NCBI GenBank assembly: GCA_964422615.1
Contig: CAYRBJ010000001.1
Span: 1-64,000, forward strand
Direction of reading: 5' to 3'
DNA length: 64,000 nucleotides
From: DATLWN01 sp964422615
GTDB taxonomy: Bacteria > Pseudomonadota > Zetaproteobacteria > Mariprofundales > Mariprofundaceae
Shown here: piece by piece, positions 18,903 through 28,202 of the stretch
Layout of the letters: every line of letters begins with the position of its first letter
Numbering within the stretch: position 1 is the first letter of the stretch
Translations under genes and position numbers: made by a program
Notes under the pieces: model-generated
Told to the model about the DNA's origin: nothing
The model's input: only the letters and a program-made list of their open reading frames with translations
The model's database searches: none

Positions 18903-19520
18903 TCAGTCCCGCCCCCAGATCACGCGCCGGCCATCGAGATGGAAGCCCACACTGGCCATGCGCGCCAGCGTGGCCGGATACAGTTCATGCTCCTTGTCCT
19001 GGATGCGCGCATGCAGGCTCTCGCGCGTGTCGCCATCGAGCACCGGCACCGCGGCCTGGGCCAGGATCGGACCGCCATCCAGCACCTCATCGACCAGATG
19101 TACGGTGCAGCCGGAGATCTTCACACCATGGTTCAGGGCTTCCTCGACCGCATGGGCACCGGGGAAGGCAGGCAACAGCGAGGGGTGGATGTTGATGATG
19201 CACCCCTTGAAGCGACGCACGAATTCGGCGGACAGGATACGCATATAGCCGGCAAGCACGATCCAGCGACAACCATGGCCATCGATCAGATCGGCACAGG
19301 CCGCATCGAAGTGTGCCCGATCGACATAGGCCTTGGGATCAAGGTGGACCACCGTCGGCACGCCGGCGTCCCTGGCGATGCCCAGCGCCGGGGCTTCGGC
19401 CCTGTCCGAGATCACCAGCTGCACATCGACCGGGCATGCACCCGTCTTCACCGCATCGAGGATCACGCTCAGGTTCGTGCCGCGGCCGGAGGCCATCACC
19501 GCGATCGCTTTCGCATTCAT
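18903..19520 (-). CDS. purN: Phosphoribosylglycinamide formyltransferase
   Basis: 205 residues, third step of de novo purine synthesis: transfer of formyl from 10-formyl-THF to GAR. Motifs: VMASGRGTNLSVIL, LAGYMRILSAEFV, and the catalytic segment IINIHPSLLPAFPG (Asn/His) with HLVDEVLDGGPILAQ (catalytic Asp). The start at 19520 fits the family; an upstream GTG would add ten unrelated residues. purM lies about 1.1 kb upstream on the same strand, separated by an unknown membrane gene. Confidence 0.97.
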   Translation of the reverse strand: MNAKAIAVMASGRGTNLSVILDAVKTGACPVDVQLVISDRAEAPALGIARDAGVPTVVHLDPKAYVDRAHFDAACADLIDGHGCRWIVLAGYMRILSAEFVRRFKGCIINIHPSLLPAFPGAHAVEEALNHGVKISGCTVHLVDEVLDGGPILAQAAVPVLDGDTRESLHARIQDKEHELYPATLARMASVGFHLDGRRVIWGRD

Positions 19521-19562
19521 CCGATCTTGTCCATCCGTCCCGTTCTCCACATGGCCGGCAAC

Positions 19563-20504
19563 CTATTGCCGTCGACCCCCGTTCGCAATGCCATGCACCA
19601 GCCACAGCGCGGGTACCGCCAGGACCAGCACAGCCACGAACACATCGCGTCCGAATCGTTTCGCCGCCACACCCCACAGCTGCCCGGGAAGCTGCGGATT
19701 CCTGGCCACCAGATTCGAGAACGTCGGTGGCGGCCGGTATCCCTTCATATGCGCATGCAGACCATGGCCGATGCAGGGCGGCGGCCGGTATCCCGCCTTT
19801 CGCAGTGCCGCTTCCGCCTTTATGCGCGCATAGTCCCAATCTGCGCCGCCATCGGTGCACAGCTGATTCTCATACCACAGGCGGGCCTGTTGGTCGCCGC
19901 GCTCGTAGCGCAGGATGGCATAGCGCACCAGCGCGAAAAACGAATAGGTGCGGAATCCATCCGGCGCATACGGATTGTTCTCGGCCTGTGACTTGGGTGT
20001 TCTCGGTGCCGTATCGTAGTAGGTGTTGTCCACCGACCGCCTGTCGCGGAATCCAGCCATCGTTGCCAGCAGGCGCCTGCCCGCGGGTGAACGCAGATAC
20101 GGGTCTGTTTCCCGCATCCGGCCGAGCATCGAGGGAGGTGCTCCGTACACAAGAGGGATAGCATCGGGGCTGGACGAAATGCCATCGCTGGTGTCGACGG
20201 TCTCCCCCGTCACGGCTGAGGACAGTCTGCGCAGCTCCATGGGCAGGCGCATCACCGTTGTACTGCCGAGACCAAGCATCTCGCCCAGCCTGAGGATGGC
20301 GCCATGGTTGGCCTCCCATAGCGGATCGAGCACATTGCCCCAGGCCTTCTGCACCTCGGCCGTCCACAACGGACCATTCGCCTGTTCGTAACGGGTGGTA
20401 AGATCGCGCACATACCAGCCGGGAGCGAAGCCGGCAGCGGCCAGCGCCAGGCAAGCTGCGGCTACCAACCATGCCAGCCGGTCCACCCATGCCTTTTTCT
20501 TCAT
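19563..20504 (-). CDS. Two-TM membrane protein of unknown function between purM and purN
   Basis: About 313 residues (alternative GTG start at 20519). N-terminal helix about 10-28, C-terminal helix about 286-305, and a roughly 250-residue, mostly polar, presumably periplasmic domain. It carries RRSVDNTYYDT, GFRTYSFFALVRYAILRY and two copies of GYRPPP 17 codons apart. The underlying 15-base direct repeat is at 19729-19743 and 19780-19794. I do not recognise the family. Location in the pur cluster is probably incidental. Confidence 0.65.
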   Translation of the reverse strand: MKKKAWVDRLAWLVAAACLALAAAGFAPGWYVRDLTTRYEQANGPLWTAEVQKAWGNVLDPLWEANHGAILRLGEMLGLGSTTVMRLPMELRRLSSAVTGETVDTSDGISSSPDAIPLVYGAPPSMLGRMRETDPYLRSPAGRRLLATMAGFRDRRSVDNTYYDTAPRTPKSQAENNPYAPDGFRTYSFFALVRYAILRYERGDQQARLWYENQLCTDGGADWDYARIKAEAALRKAGYRPPPCIGHGLHAHMKGYRPPPTFSNLVARNPQLPGQLWGVAAKRFGRDVFVAVLVLAVPALWLVHGIANGGRRQ

Positions 20505-20594
20505 TGGAGCCGTGCGCACGACCGGACTTTAACGCCACGCCCCATCGATCTGAAGGTTCTGAAAAGGCGACGATGCGCCGCCTGGTTTCGAAAC

Positions 20595-21644
20595 TCAGCC
20601 GGTCAGGGTCACCGGATCGCCGGTGCGTTCGTGCACGCGGCCGATGCGGTAGACGGTTTCGCCGGCGTCCTTCAGCAGTTTCTCCGCCCTGCCGGCCTCG
20701 GCCTCGGGCAGGATCACGACGAAACCGATGCCCATGTTGAAGGTGCGGTAGCGCTCACCCTGCGCCACGTCGGCGAAACCGAGCAGGTAGGCAAACGCAG
20801 GCGGCACCGGCCAGTTGGAGACATCGACGGTGACGGCAAGTTCCTCGGAAAGGATGCGCTCGAGGTTATCGAACATGCCGCCGCCGGTGATGTGCGAGAA
20901 GCCGTGCACCTCGATCCCGCCGGCCATCAGCGCCTTGACCGCCGGCACGTACAGCCGGGTCGGGGCCAGCACGCCGTCGACCGCCTTGCGCCCATCGGAC
21001 AGGGTGTCGCGCTCGAGATCGGCACCGCCCAGCTCCAGCAGCTTGCGCACCATCGAATAGCCGTTGGAATGCGGGCCACTGGACGCCAGACCCAACAGCA
21101 CATCGCCGTCCGCGATGTGCGATCCGTCGATGATCCGGGACCTGTCGACGATGCCGACGGCGAAGCCACCGATATCGTAATGCCCCGGTGCATACATGCC
21201 TGGCATCTCGGCCGTCTCGCCGCCGATCAGCGCGCATGCGCAGGTGCGGCAGGCCTCGGCAATGCCCTCGACCACGCGCACCAGCGTGTCCCCCTTCAGC
21301 GCCCCGGTGGCCAGGTAATCGAGAAAGAACAGCGGCTCCGCCCCCAGTGCGGCGATGTCGTTGACGCACATGGCCACGGCGTCCTGGCCTGCGGCCTCCG
21401 GACGGTCGTATTGCTGCAACAAGAGTAGCTTGGTGCCCACACCATCGGTGCCGGAGACCAGCACCGGCTCCTGCATGGCGGAAAAATCGGCCTTGAACAG
21501 GGCCCCGAAGCCGCCGAGCCCGGCCAGCACCTCCGGACGCATGGTGCCGGAAACCGCTTGCCGGATGCGGCCGACGAAGGCGTTCCCGGAATCGATATCG
21601 ACGCCGCATTCGGCATAGGTCAGGCTCTGCTTGCGTGCGTTCAC
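20595..21644 (-). CDS. purM: Phosphoribosylformylglycinamidine cyclo-ligase (AIR synthetase)
   Basis: 349 residues, fifth step of purine synthesis: ATP-dependent ring closure of FGAM to AIR. Motifs: AGVD-like YAECGVDIDSGN, LVSGTDGVGTKLLLL, AMCVNDIAALGAEPLFFLDYLA, GGETAEMPGMY, LASSGPHSNGYSMVR, HITGGGMFDNLERIL. GTG start at 21644 with AGGGAG about 8 bases upstream. Transcribed with gyrB just upstream (10-base gap). Confidence 0.98.
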   Translation of the reverse strand: MNARKQSLTYAECGVDIDSGNAFVGRIRQAVSGTMRPEVLAGLGGFGALFKADFSAMQEPVLVSGTDGVGTKLLLLQQYDRPEAAGQDAVAMCVNDIAALGAEPLFFLDYLATGALKGDTLVRVVEGIAEACRTCACALIGGETAEMPGMYAPGHYDIGGFAVGIVDRSRIIDGSHIADGDVLLGLASSGPHSNGYSMVRKLLELGGADLERDTLSDGRKAVDGVLAPTRLYVPAVKALMAGGIEVHGFSHITGGGMFDNLERILSEELAVTVDVSNWPVPPAFAYLLGFADVAQGERYRTFNMGIGFVVILPEAEAGRAEKLLKDAGETVYRIGRVHERTGDPVTLTG

Positions 21645-21654
21645 ACGGGGCTCC

Positions 21655-24084
21655 CTAGATATCCAGGTTGCGCACCTTCAGCGCATTGTTCTGGATAAAG
21701 TCGCGGCGAGGCTCTACGGCATCACCCATCAGCATCGAGAACGTCGCGTCCGCCTCCACCGCATCCTCGAGCTTGACCTGCAACAGGATGCGGTTGGCCG
21801 GATCCATCGTCGTTTCCCACAGCTGCTCCGGATCCATTTCGCCCAAACCCTTGTAGCGCTGAATGGTCAGTCCTCGGCGACCCTCCTGTTCGATCAGGCT
21901 CGCCACCTCCTCGTAATGGCCGATCGGATACGCCACCTTGTCCTTGTCATCGTCCTTGAGCATGGCACCGTCGGCCACCAGAGACTTCAGATTGGCACTC
22001 AGGGTCTGGGCCTCCTGGAATTCGGCCGTGGCCACGAGGCTCTTTTCCAACCAGCTGGTCATGGTGCGGCCATGGTCGCGGCGCTGGAACATCACGCGGC
22101 AGATACCCTCGTCGGCATCCTGCTGAATATCCCAGCTCAACTCCTCGTCCGGCCGGCATTCGGCGCGGAAAGCCGACTCCACTTCGGCCATGCGCGCCTC
22201 CAGCTTGTCGCTGTGGCGCAACAGCGAAAGATCGGTCTTGCCTGTTTCGAGCAGCAGCTTCAACACCCGCCCATCGAGTCGCTGTGTCAGGCGACGGCGC
22301 AACGATTGCAGCCGGTGGATGCTGCGTACCATGGTGTTCAGGCGTTCGCCGGTCAGTGGACTGGCCCCACCGCCCGGAATATAGCTCTTGCCTTCGGCAC
22401 CACTGGTCAGCAGAAATTCAAACATCTGGTCATCATTGGCGATGTACTGCGCCTTGCGCCCCCGCGCCACGCGGTACAGCGGCGGCTGGGCGATATACAG
22501 ATAGCCACGTTCGATCAGTTCACGCATCTGACGATAGAAGAAGGTCAACAGCAGGGTCAGGATGTGCGAACCGTCGACATCGGCATCGGTCATGATGATC
22601 ACCTTGTGGTATCGAAGCTTGGATACGTCGAAATCATCCTTGCCGATGCCCGTGCCCAACGCCGTGATCATGGTGCCGATCTCCTGGCTGGAAAGCATCT
22701 TGTCGAAGCGGGCCTTCTCAACATTCAGGATCTTGCCCTTCAGCGGCAGGATGGCCTGGAATCGCCGGTCACGTCCCTGCTTGGCCGAACCGCCGGCCGA
22801 ATCGCCCTCGACCAGGAATATCTCGCTTCCCGCCGGATCTTTTTCCTGACAATCGGCCAGCTTGCCCGGCAGGTTGGCCACATCCAGCGCTCCCTTGCGC
22901 CGGGTCAGGTCGCGCGCCTTGCGCGCCGCCTCGCGGGCCAGGGCGGCCTCGACGACCTTGCCGACGATGCGCTTGATCTCCTTCGGATGCTCCTCCATCC
23001 ACTCGGACAGTTTCTCGTTGACGATGGTCTCCACCGCCGGACGCACCTCGCTGGATACCAGCTTGTCCTTGGTCTGGGACGAGAATTTCGGATCGGGCAC
23101 CTTGACGGACAGCACGGCGGTCAACCCCTCGCGGGCATCATCGCCGGACAGAGTGATCTTATGCTTCTTCAACATGTCATTGTTCTGGGCATAGCTGTTG
23201 GTGCAGCGGGTCAGCGCTGCGCGGAAGCCGGCCAGATGCGTGCCGCCGTCACGTTGCGGGATGTTGTTGGTAAAGCAAAACACGTTTTCCTGGTAAGCAT
23301 CGGTCCATTGCATGGCCAGCTCGACCATGACGCCATCCTTTTCACCCTGAACGGAGATGCACTCATCGTGTAAGGCGCTGCGTGTCTGATTCAAATGCTG
23401 CACGAAGGCCTTGATGCCGCCCTCGTATTCGAATACCTGGTGCTTGTCGTCGCGCTCATCGTGCAGCTCGATGCGCACCCCGCTATTCAGGAAGGATAGC
23501 TCGCGCAGGCGGGTGGCCAGGATGTCGAAGGACATCTTCCGATGCGAGAATATCTTCAGGCTCGGCAGGAAACGCACCTCGGTACCGGTACCTTTCGCCT
23601 CACCGATCTCCTTAAGCGGTTCCTGCGGCTCACCCATCTCGTAACGCTGGAAGTACACCTTGCCATTGCGCTTGATCACCAGTTCCAGATATTCGGACAG
23701 GGCATTGACCACCGAAACACCAACACCGTGCAGGCCGCCGGAAACCTTGTATGAATTCTGATCGAATTTGCCGCCGGCATGCAGCACGGTCATGATCACC
23801 TCAGCCGCTGAGCGCCCTTCCTCCTGATGCATGTCCACCGGGATACCGCGGCCGTTATCCCGCACGGTGACCGAATCATCGGAATGCATGATGACCTCGA
23901 TCTTGTCGCAATAGTCCCCAAGAGATTCGTCAACGGCGTTATCCACCACCTCGAACACCATATGGTGGAGTCCGGTACCGTCGTCGGTATCGCCGATATA
24001 CATGCCCGGACGCTTGCGTACCGCATCCAGTCCCCGCAGCACCTTGATGCTTTCGGCGCCGTAATCCTTGTCTTCCGCACTCAT
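21655..24084 (-). CDS. gyrB: DNA gyrase subunit B
   Basis: 809 residues. ATPase half of gyrase, which introduces negative supercoils. GHKL motifs: EVVDNAVDESLGDYCDKI (Mg-binding Asn), DNGRGIPVDMH, and the lid GGLHGVGVSVVNALS. TOPRIM: FLVEGDSAGGSAKQGRDRRFQ and IIMTDADVDGSHI. It has the long insert in the C-terminal half (about 560-730) typical of proteobacterial GyrB. Start 24084 is backed by GGGGAAG and the ATGA overlap with the recF stop; the upstream open frame is recF in another frame. Confidence 0.99.
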   Translation of the reverse strand: MSAEDKDYGAESIKVLRGLDAVRKRPGMYIGDTDDGTGLHHMVFEVVDNAVDESLGDYCDKIEVIMHSDDSVTVRDNGRGIPVDMHQEEGRSAAEVIMTVLHAGGKFDQNSYKVSGGLHGVGVSVVNALSEYLELVIKRNGKVYFQRYEMGEPQEPLKEIGEAKGTGTEVRFLPSLKIFSHRKMSFDILATRLRELSFLNSGVRIELHDERDDKHQVFEYEGGIKAFVQHLNQTRSALHDECISVQGEKDGVMVELAMQWTDAYQENVFCFTNNIPQRDGGTHLAGFRAALTRCTNSYAQNNDMLKKHKITLSGDDAREGLTAVLSVKVPDPKFSSQTKDKLVSSEVRPAVETIVNEKLSEWMEEHPKEIKRIVGKVVEAALAREAARKARDLTRRKGALDVANLPGKLADCQEKDPAGSEIFLVEGDSAGGSAKQGRDRRFQAILPLKGKILNVEKARFDKMLSSQEIGTMITALGTGIGKDDFDVSKLRYHKVIIMTDADVDGSHILTLLLTFFYRQMRELIERGYLYIAQPPLYRVARGRKAQYIANDDQMFEFLLTSGAEGKSYIPGGGASPLTGERLNTMVRSIHRLQSLRRRLTQRLDGRVLKLLLETGKTDLSLLRHSDKLEARMAEVESAFRAECRPDEELSWDIQQDADEGICRVMFQRRDHGRTMTSWLEKSLVATAEFQEAQTLSANLKSLVADGAMLKDDDKDKVAYPIGHYEEVASLIEQEGRRGLTIQRYKGLGEMDPEQLWETTMDPANRILLQVKLEDAVEADATFSMLMGDAVEPRRDFIQNNALKVRNLDI

Positions 24085-25244
24085 GCCACTTCCCCTATTG
24101 TCGGCTCGCTCGTCCGGTTCACCCTTGCTGTTCCATGAATGCCATCGGCATCGAGGTGCTGGATACAAGCCTCGACCCCTGCCGGGATATCCACATCGGC
24201 TGGAGCCGTCATCAGAATCTGACCGGAGAATCCCCCAAGACGCCTGAGCAACCGCTGTTGCCGCTGTGCATCGAGTGCCTCCAGGCAATCGTCCAGGAGC
24301 AGAACCGGCATCATCTGTCTATGATGCCCGCGAACGGCACATTCTGCCAGCTTCAGGGCCACCGAAGCCAGCTTTTGCTGCCCGCGGGAACCGGAGCTGC
24401 GAATCTCCCTTCCCTGATAGATCATGCAGATACGATCGGCATGTGGTCCGTAATCAAGGCGCCCGGTACGGGCATCCTCATCCCGCTTGGCACGCAAGCG
24501 TTCCAGCCATGTCTCGCGATCATATGCAGGCATGCGCACCTCGATGGCAACTGTCGCCTCCGTCAATGCGCTTTCACCGGCCAGTTCGGCATTCAGACGG
24601 CGGATGATCTCATCCCGTGCCTGCACGATAACCAACCCGTGCACCACGATCTGCTGCTCCCAGGCTTCAATCTCGGCAGCCGGTGCACCACGCCTGAGCA
24701 GGCGACTACGCTGCATCATGCAGCGTCCGTAGCGGTGAAAATCGGAAACCAGGTTTTCCCGGCAATCGGTCAACAGGGCATCAAGCCAACGGCGTCGTTC
24801 GTTTGGTACCCCATCCATCAACCGCCGGCCCTGCGGAGCCTCCGCCAGCACCGGTATGCAATGCGTCAGGTCGCGCCGCTGACGGATCTTTTTTCCCTGC
24901 AGGCGAATCTCGGTCCCACCTTGGCCTCCGGCCATCCGGACATGCAAGGGTCCGTAGCGGCGCCACTGCCCCTCGATGCGGAAGTTGCGTTGTCCCCGGC
25001 GAACCAGATATGGATCCCGGGCCTGCCTGAACGAACGCCCATGGGACATCAGGTACACCGCTTCTAGAAGCGTGGTCTTTCCACTGCCATTCTCACCGAC
25101 CAGCAGATTGATGCCGGGTACGCATTGCCAGCGTATATCCGCATGACAACGGAGATTTGTTGCATGAATGTCGGAAAGATAAAGCGGCGTCAGCACCGAT
25201 GTGATCGTATCCGATCGGCCTCCGTCTGGTTTGGTTCGGATCAA
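24081..25244 (-). CDS. recF: DNA replication and repair protein RecF
   Basis: 387 residues, SMC-like ATPase that loads RecA at gaps with RecO/RecR. Walker A GENGSGKTTLLEA, ABC signature SSGSRGQQKLASVALKLAE, Walker B PVLLLDDCLEALD. The N-terminus YLSDIHATNLRCHADI aligns with the usual LxLxNFRN start, so translation may begin at GTG 25196 instead of TTG 25244, which overlaps the dnaN stop. Part of dnaA-dnaN-recF-gyrB. Confidence 0.96.
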   Translation of the reverse strand: MIRTKPDGGRSDTITSVLTPLYLSDIHATNLRCHADIRWQCVPGINLLVGENGSGKTTLLEAVYLMSHGRSFRQARDPYLVRRGQRNFRIEGQWRRYGPLHVRMAGGQGGTEIRLQGKKIRQRRDLTHCIPVLAEAPQGRRLMDGVPNERRRWLDALLTDCRENLVSDFHRYGRCMMQRSRLLRRGAPAAEIEAWEQQIVVHGLVIVQARDEIIRRLNAELAGESALTEATVAIEVRMPAYDRETWLERLRAKRDEDARTGRLDYGPHADRICMIYQGREIRSSGSRGQQKLASVALKLAECAVRGHHRQMMPVLLLDDCLEALDAQRQQRLLRRLGGFSGQILMTAPADVDIPAGVEACIQHLDADGIHGTARVNRTSEPTIGEVA

Positions 25245-26341
25245 ATGCGCATCGGCATGATGACATGACAGGCCTTGTCCGTTCCTGCCTCACGCATCAG
25301 TACCGGTGAAAGTTCATCCTTGATATCGAGACGCACCTGATCGTCCTTCATGCTTCCCAGGGCATCGCGCAGATACCTGGCATTGAAGCCGATGGTGACG
25401 TCCGGGCCGGTGTGCTCGGCCTCGACAAATTCCTCGGCTTGTTCCTGTTCGGTGTTGTGGGCCGAGGCATGAATACCATCTTTCGAGAACGTAATGCGCA
25501 CGTCGTGCGTAAACTCATTGGCCACGATCATGCTGCGCCGCAGCACCTGATCCAGTCGGCTGCGGCTGCATATTACGGCATGGGGGTTGTCCTGGGGAAT
25601 AACGTCCTGATACACAGGAAAGCGTGCATCGATCAGTTTGGAATTCAAATGATGCACCCCCGATTCCAGACGAATCTGGCGCTCCCCGAGGGTCAGTGCG
25701 ATCGGCTCTTCGCTTTCCTCGGCGATACGGCGAATCTCCATCACGGCCTTGCGCGGAACAATGCACTGGCTTGTTCCCGGCGATTGCTCAAGACGCGTTT
25801 CGCTCATCGCCAGGCGATGGCCATCGGTGGCCACCAGACGCAGGATATGATCCCCGTCGACCTCAAACAGGGTACCGGTCAGATACTGCCGCGTTTCATC
25901 CTGGGACATGGCAAAGCTGGTCGTGGCTATCATGTCCGCCAGTTCATGCCCGGGGATGTGAATGGTAATCCCATCGTCTTCCGTCTTCAGATCGGGAAAG
26001 TCCTCCGGAGCCAGAACGGAAAGGCGGAACTTGGCGCGACCACTTTGAATATTCAGAAACCCCTTGTCGATCTGCAATTCCACGTCGCTGTCGGCATCGA
26101 GTTCCTTGACGATATCAAACAGCTTCCGGGCGGAAACCGTCGTTGCACCATCTGCATGGATGGTGGCAGCAATGCGTGTGCGCATCCCAACCTCCAGATC
26201 AGTGGCCGTGATGGTCAGCATGCCGTCGGCTGCATGCAGCAGCACATTGGAAAGAATCGGAACCGTATTCCGTTTTTCAACCACACTTTGGCAACGCTGG
26301 ACCGCCTGCACGATGGATGGCTTGGATACGGTGATGTGCAT
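25241..26341 (-). CDS. dnaN: DNA polymerase III beta sliding clamp
   Basis: 366 residues, three-domain clamp that tethers Pol III and other partners to DNA. N-terminus ITVSKPSIVQAVQRCQSVVEKRNTVPIL, TATDLEVGMR, LVATDGHRLAM and the C-terminal VIMPMRI (family ends in the MPMRL type) are diagnostic. GAGGAGGG precedes ATG 26341. Upstream is the DnaA-box-containing gap, so it may have its own promoter there. Confidence 0.99.
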   Translation of the reverse strand: MHITVSKPSIVQAVQRCQSVVEKRNTVPILSNVLLHAADGMLTITATDLEVGMRTRIAATIHADGATTVSARKLFDIVKELDADSDVELQIDKGFLNIQSGRAKFRLSVLAPEDFPDLKTEDDGITIHIPGHELADMIATTSFAMSQDETRQYLTGTLFEVDGDHILRLVATDGHRLAMSETRLEQSPGTSQCIVPRKAVMEIRRIAEESEEPIALTLGERQIRLESGVHHLNSKLIDARFPVYQDVIPQDNPHAVICSRSRLDQVLRRSMIVANEFTHDVRITFSKDGIHASAHNTEQEQAEEFVEAEHTGPDVTIGFNARYLRDALGSMKDDQVRLDIKDELSPVLMREAGTDKACHVIMPMRI

Positions 26342-26402
26342 GCTCCCTCCTCTTGATAGATCGCTTTTAATATCATTTCATTCTAGTTATCACAGTAGGG
26401 GT

Positions 26403-26420
26403 TGTGAATTGTGTGAATAT
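26403..26420 (-). promoter_or_regulatory. Tandem degenerate DnaA boxes
   Basis: Two adjacent nonamers, TGTGAATTG and TGTGAATAT, compare with the TGTGNATAA complement of the DnaA box (7 and 8 of 9). They directly adjoin the AT-rich tract, as expected for boxes loading DnaA at an unwinding element. Confidence 0.5.
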
Positions 26421-26486
26421 GCCGGAAGCGAACTAAATATCAAAGGCTTAAGTGGCTGTTGCCTGTGGGTGGACGTCATGTGGACT

Positions 26487-26495
26487 TGTGGATGA
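26487..26495 (-). promoter_or_regulatory. Near-consensus DnaA box
   Basis: TGTGGATGA, i.e. TCATCCACA on the minus strand, differs from TTATCCACA at one position. Confidence 0.55.
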
Positions 26496-26554
26496 TTTGT
26501 GTGCAACCGATGCGATGTTCTTTCTTTGCCGTATGCTGTACAAGCGCTCCCATG

Positions 26555-26563
26555 TTATCCACA
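26555..26563 (+). promoter_or_regulatory. Perfect DnaA box
   Basis: TTATCCACA matches the consensus exactly. It lies 41 bases past the dnaA stop, on the dnaN side. A second partial copy TTATCCAAG begins 22 bases downstream, about two helical turns away. Confidence 0.75.
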
Positions 26564-26603
26564 GATGCCTGGACTGTTATCCAAGGTTCTTTCCCATGCG
26601 GTA

Positions 26604-27923
26604 CTATGCCCGCAGAATAGTGAGAACACGTTCGATTTCCTCGTCGAAATCAGTTGATTCCTTACGCATCTTGTTAATTTTTCGGATCGCATGCAGCACG
26701 GTGGTGTGATCGCGGCCGCCGAATAGTTCTCCGATCTCTGGCAGGGACATGGTGGTCAATTCCTTGCTTGCGTACATGGCAACCTGGCGGGGAAAGGCAA
26801 TGGTGCGTGTGCGCTTGCTCGAGCGCATGTCCCGAGGGTTGATGTTGTAGTAACTGGCAACCTTTTTTTGGATCTCCTCGATGGATACGGGGCGGATTTC
26901 CTCATGCAGCAGATCACGTAATACATGCCGGGCGAAATCGATGTCGATGCGCTTCCCGGTCAGGGTGGCGTGGGCAGTAAGCCGGGTCAGTGCCCCTTCC
27001 AGCTCTCGGACATTATTGGTGATGCGGGATGCCAGAAGATAGGAAACATCCTTGCCAAGGCTGACACCGGCCAGTTCCGCCTTGCGGGCCAGGATCGCCA
27101 AGCGGGTTTCCAGATCCGGGGGCTGGATATCGGCGACCAGTCCCCAGTTGAAGCGGGAGCGCAGGCGTTCTTCCAGATGACTGATCTCACGCGGACTGCG
27201 ATCCGAGGTCAGAATGATCTGCTTGTGAAGCTCGTGCAGGGCATTGAAGGTGTGGAAGAATTCTTCCTGGGTGCTTGATTTTCCGGCGATGAACTGCACG
27301 TCATCGATGATCAGTATATCCACGCGCCGGTACGTGTCTCGAAACTGCTGGGTGGCGTTGTTCTTGATGGCGGAGATCAGTTCATTGGTGAAACGCTCGC
27401 TTGTACGGTAAGCGATGCGGTAATGTTTCTTTTTGATCAGGGCATTGGCGACGGCGTTGATCAGATGGGTTTTACCCAGGCCGACACCGCCGTGGATATA
27501 AAGCGGGTTGTAGGCTTCTCCGGGCCGCTCCACCACAGCCTGGCATGCAGCATAGCAGAACTCGTTGCTGGAGCCGACGACAAAATTCTCGAAGGTAAAT
27601 CGAGGGTCGATGTATCCATCGATTTGATTCGTTTCCTCTAGTTCGGTGGTTTCCGGCACTTGTACGAAGCCGAGGGATGTATCGATCTCATAACTGACGG
27701 ACGGCTGGCCGCCGAACATATCGGTGGCGATATCGGCGATCTTTTTTCCATACAGGCTCTTCAGGCCGTCGAGAAAGAAACGGCTTGGTACCGTAAGCAG
27801 CAGGGTGGTTCCATCCCATCGGCCTTTTACCGGCCGGATCCACGCATCGAAACCGGCCGGCGGAATCTCTGTCTGCAGGCGCATGGCCAATGCGGACCAG
27901 TCATCATGATTGTTGGGCGTCAT
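26604..27923 (-). CDS. dnaA: Chromosomal replication initiator DnaA
   Basis: 439 residues. AAA+ ATPase that opens oriC. N-terminal domain I (WSALAMRLQTEIPPAGFDAWIRP), AAA+ domain with Walker A GGVGLGKTHLINA and Walker B DILIIDDVQFIAGK, initiator-specific ERLRSRFNWGLVADI, and the C-terminal DNA-binding domain with GRDHTTVLHAIRKI. Start at ATG 27923 (MTPNNHDDW); a TTG three codons upstream is also possible. Divergent from rpmH, so the promoter lies in 27924-27990. Confidence 0.99.
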   Translation of the reverse strand: MTPNNHDDWSALAMRLQTEIPPAGFDAWIRPVKGRWDGTTLLLTVPSRFFLDGLKSLYGKKIADIATDMFGGQPSVSYEIDTSLGFVQVPETTELEETNQIDGYIDPRFTFENFVVGSSNEFCYAACQAVVERPGEAYNPLYIHGGVGLGKTHLINAVANALIKKKHYRIAYRTSERFTNELISAIKNNATQQFRDTYRRVDILIIDDVQFIAGKSSTQEEFFHTFNALHELHKQIILTSDRSPREISHLEERLRSRFNWGLVADIQPPDLETRLAILARKAELAGVSLGKDVSYLLASRITNNVRELEGALTRLTAHATLTGKRIDIDFARHVLRDLLHEEIRPVSIEEIQKKVASYYNINPRDMRSSKRTRTIAFPRQVAMYASKELTTMSLPEIGELFGGRDHTTVLHAIRKINKMRKESTDFDEEIERVLTILRA

Positions 27924-27989
27924 TGCAGGCAATCATACATGTCTTGCCAATGTCATCCATAGACCTACCACGGTGCCGTAGACCGGCGC

Positions 27990-28017
27990 TTGACTTGAGA
28001 TATCGCCCATCTATCAT
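27990..28017 (+). promoter_or_regulatory. Sigma-70-type promoter for rpmH-rnpA
   Basis: TTGACT (27990-27995), a 16-base spacer and TATCAT (28012-28017) lie 30 bases upstream of the rpmH start. This is the usual position for the strong rpmH promoter, divergent to dnaA. Confidence 0.6.
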
Positions 28018-28047
28018 GCGCGACCCCTTTGTTTGCAGGAGAAAACG

Positions 28048-28182
28048 ATGAGCTTCACCTATAAGCCAAGCCGTATCCGTCGCGCTCGCCGCCATGGTTT
28101 TCGCGCTCGCATGGCGACCCGCCACGGCCGTGCTATCTTGAACCGTCGCCGTGCCAAGGGCCGGAAGCGCCTGTCGGCCTGA
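28048..28182 (+). CDS. rpmH: 50S ribosomal protein L34
   Basis: 44 residues, the full length of bL34, a very basic ribosomal-surface protein. The sequence fits the family: YKPSRIRRARRHGFRARM, then ATRHGRAILNRRRAKGRKRL. GCAGGAG sits 8 bases before ATG 28048. First gene of the rightward origin arm, with rnpA 20 bases downstream as in most bacteria. Confidence 0.98.
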   Translation: MSFTYKPSRIRRARRHGFRARMATRHGRAILNRRRAKGRKRLSA

Positions 28183-28202
28183 GATATTCCTTTCCTTCAT
28201 CG

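Larger units (their letters stand above)
26342..26603. other. Probable chromosomal replication origin (oriC) between dnaN and dnaA
   Basis: 262-base gap in the dnaA-dnaN locus. It contains one perfect DnaA box (TTATCCACA, 26555-26563), a partial one (TTATCCAAG, 26577-26585), and three near-consensus boxes in the other orientation (TGTGAATTG 26403, TGTGAATAT 26412, TGTGGATGA 26487). An AT-rich tract at about 26360-26440 next to the boxes could be the unwinding element. Genes run away from this point on both sides apart from dnaA, and parS sites lie 6-9 kb away. It could alternatively be only the dnaA/dnaN regulatory region. Confidence 0.7.

Noticed and set aside
21631..23373. 580-codon plus-strand open frame opposite gyrB
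   Set aside because: Mirror frame of gyrB with no ribosome-binding site or recognisable domain.
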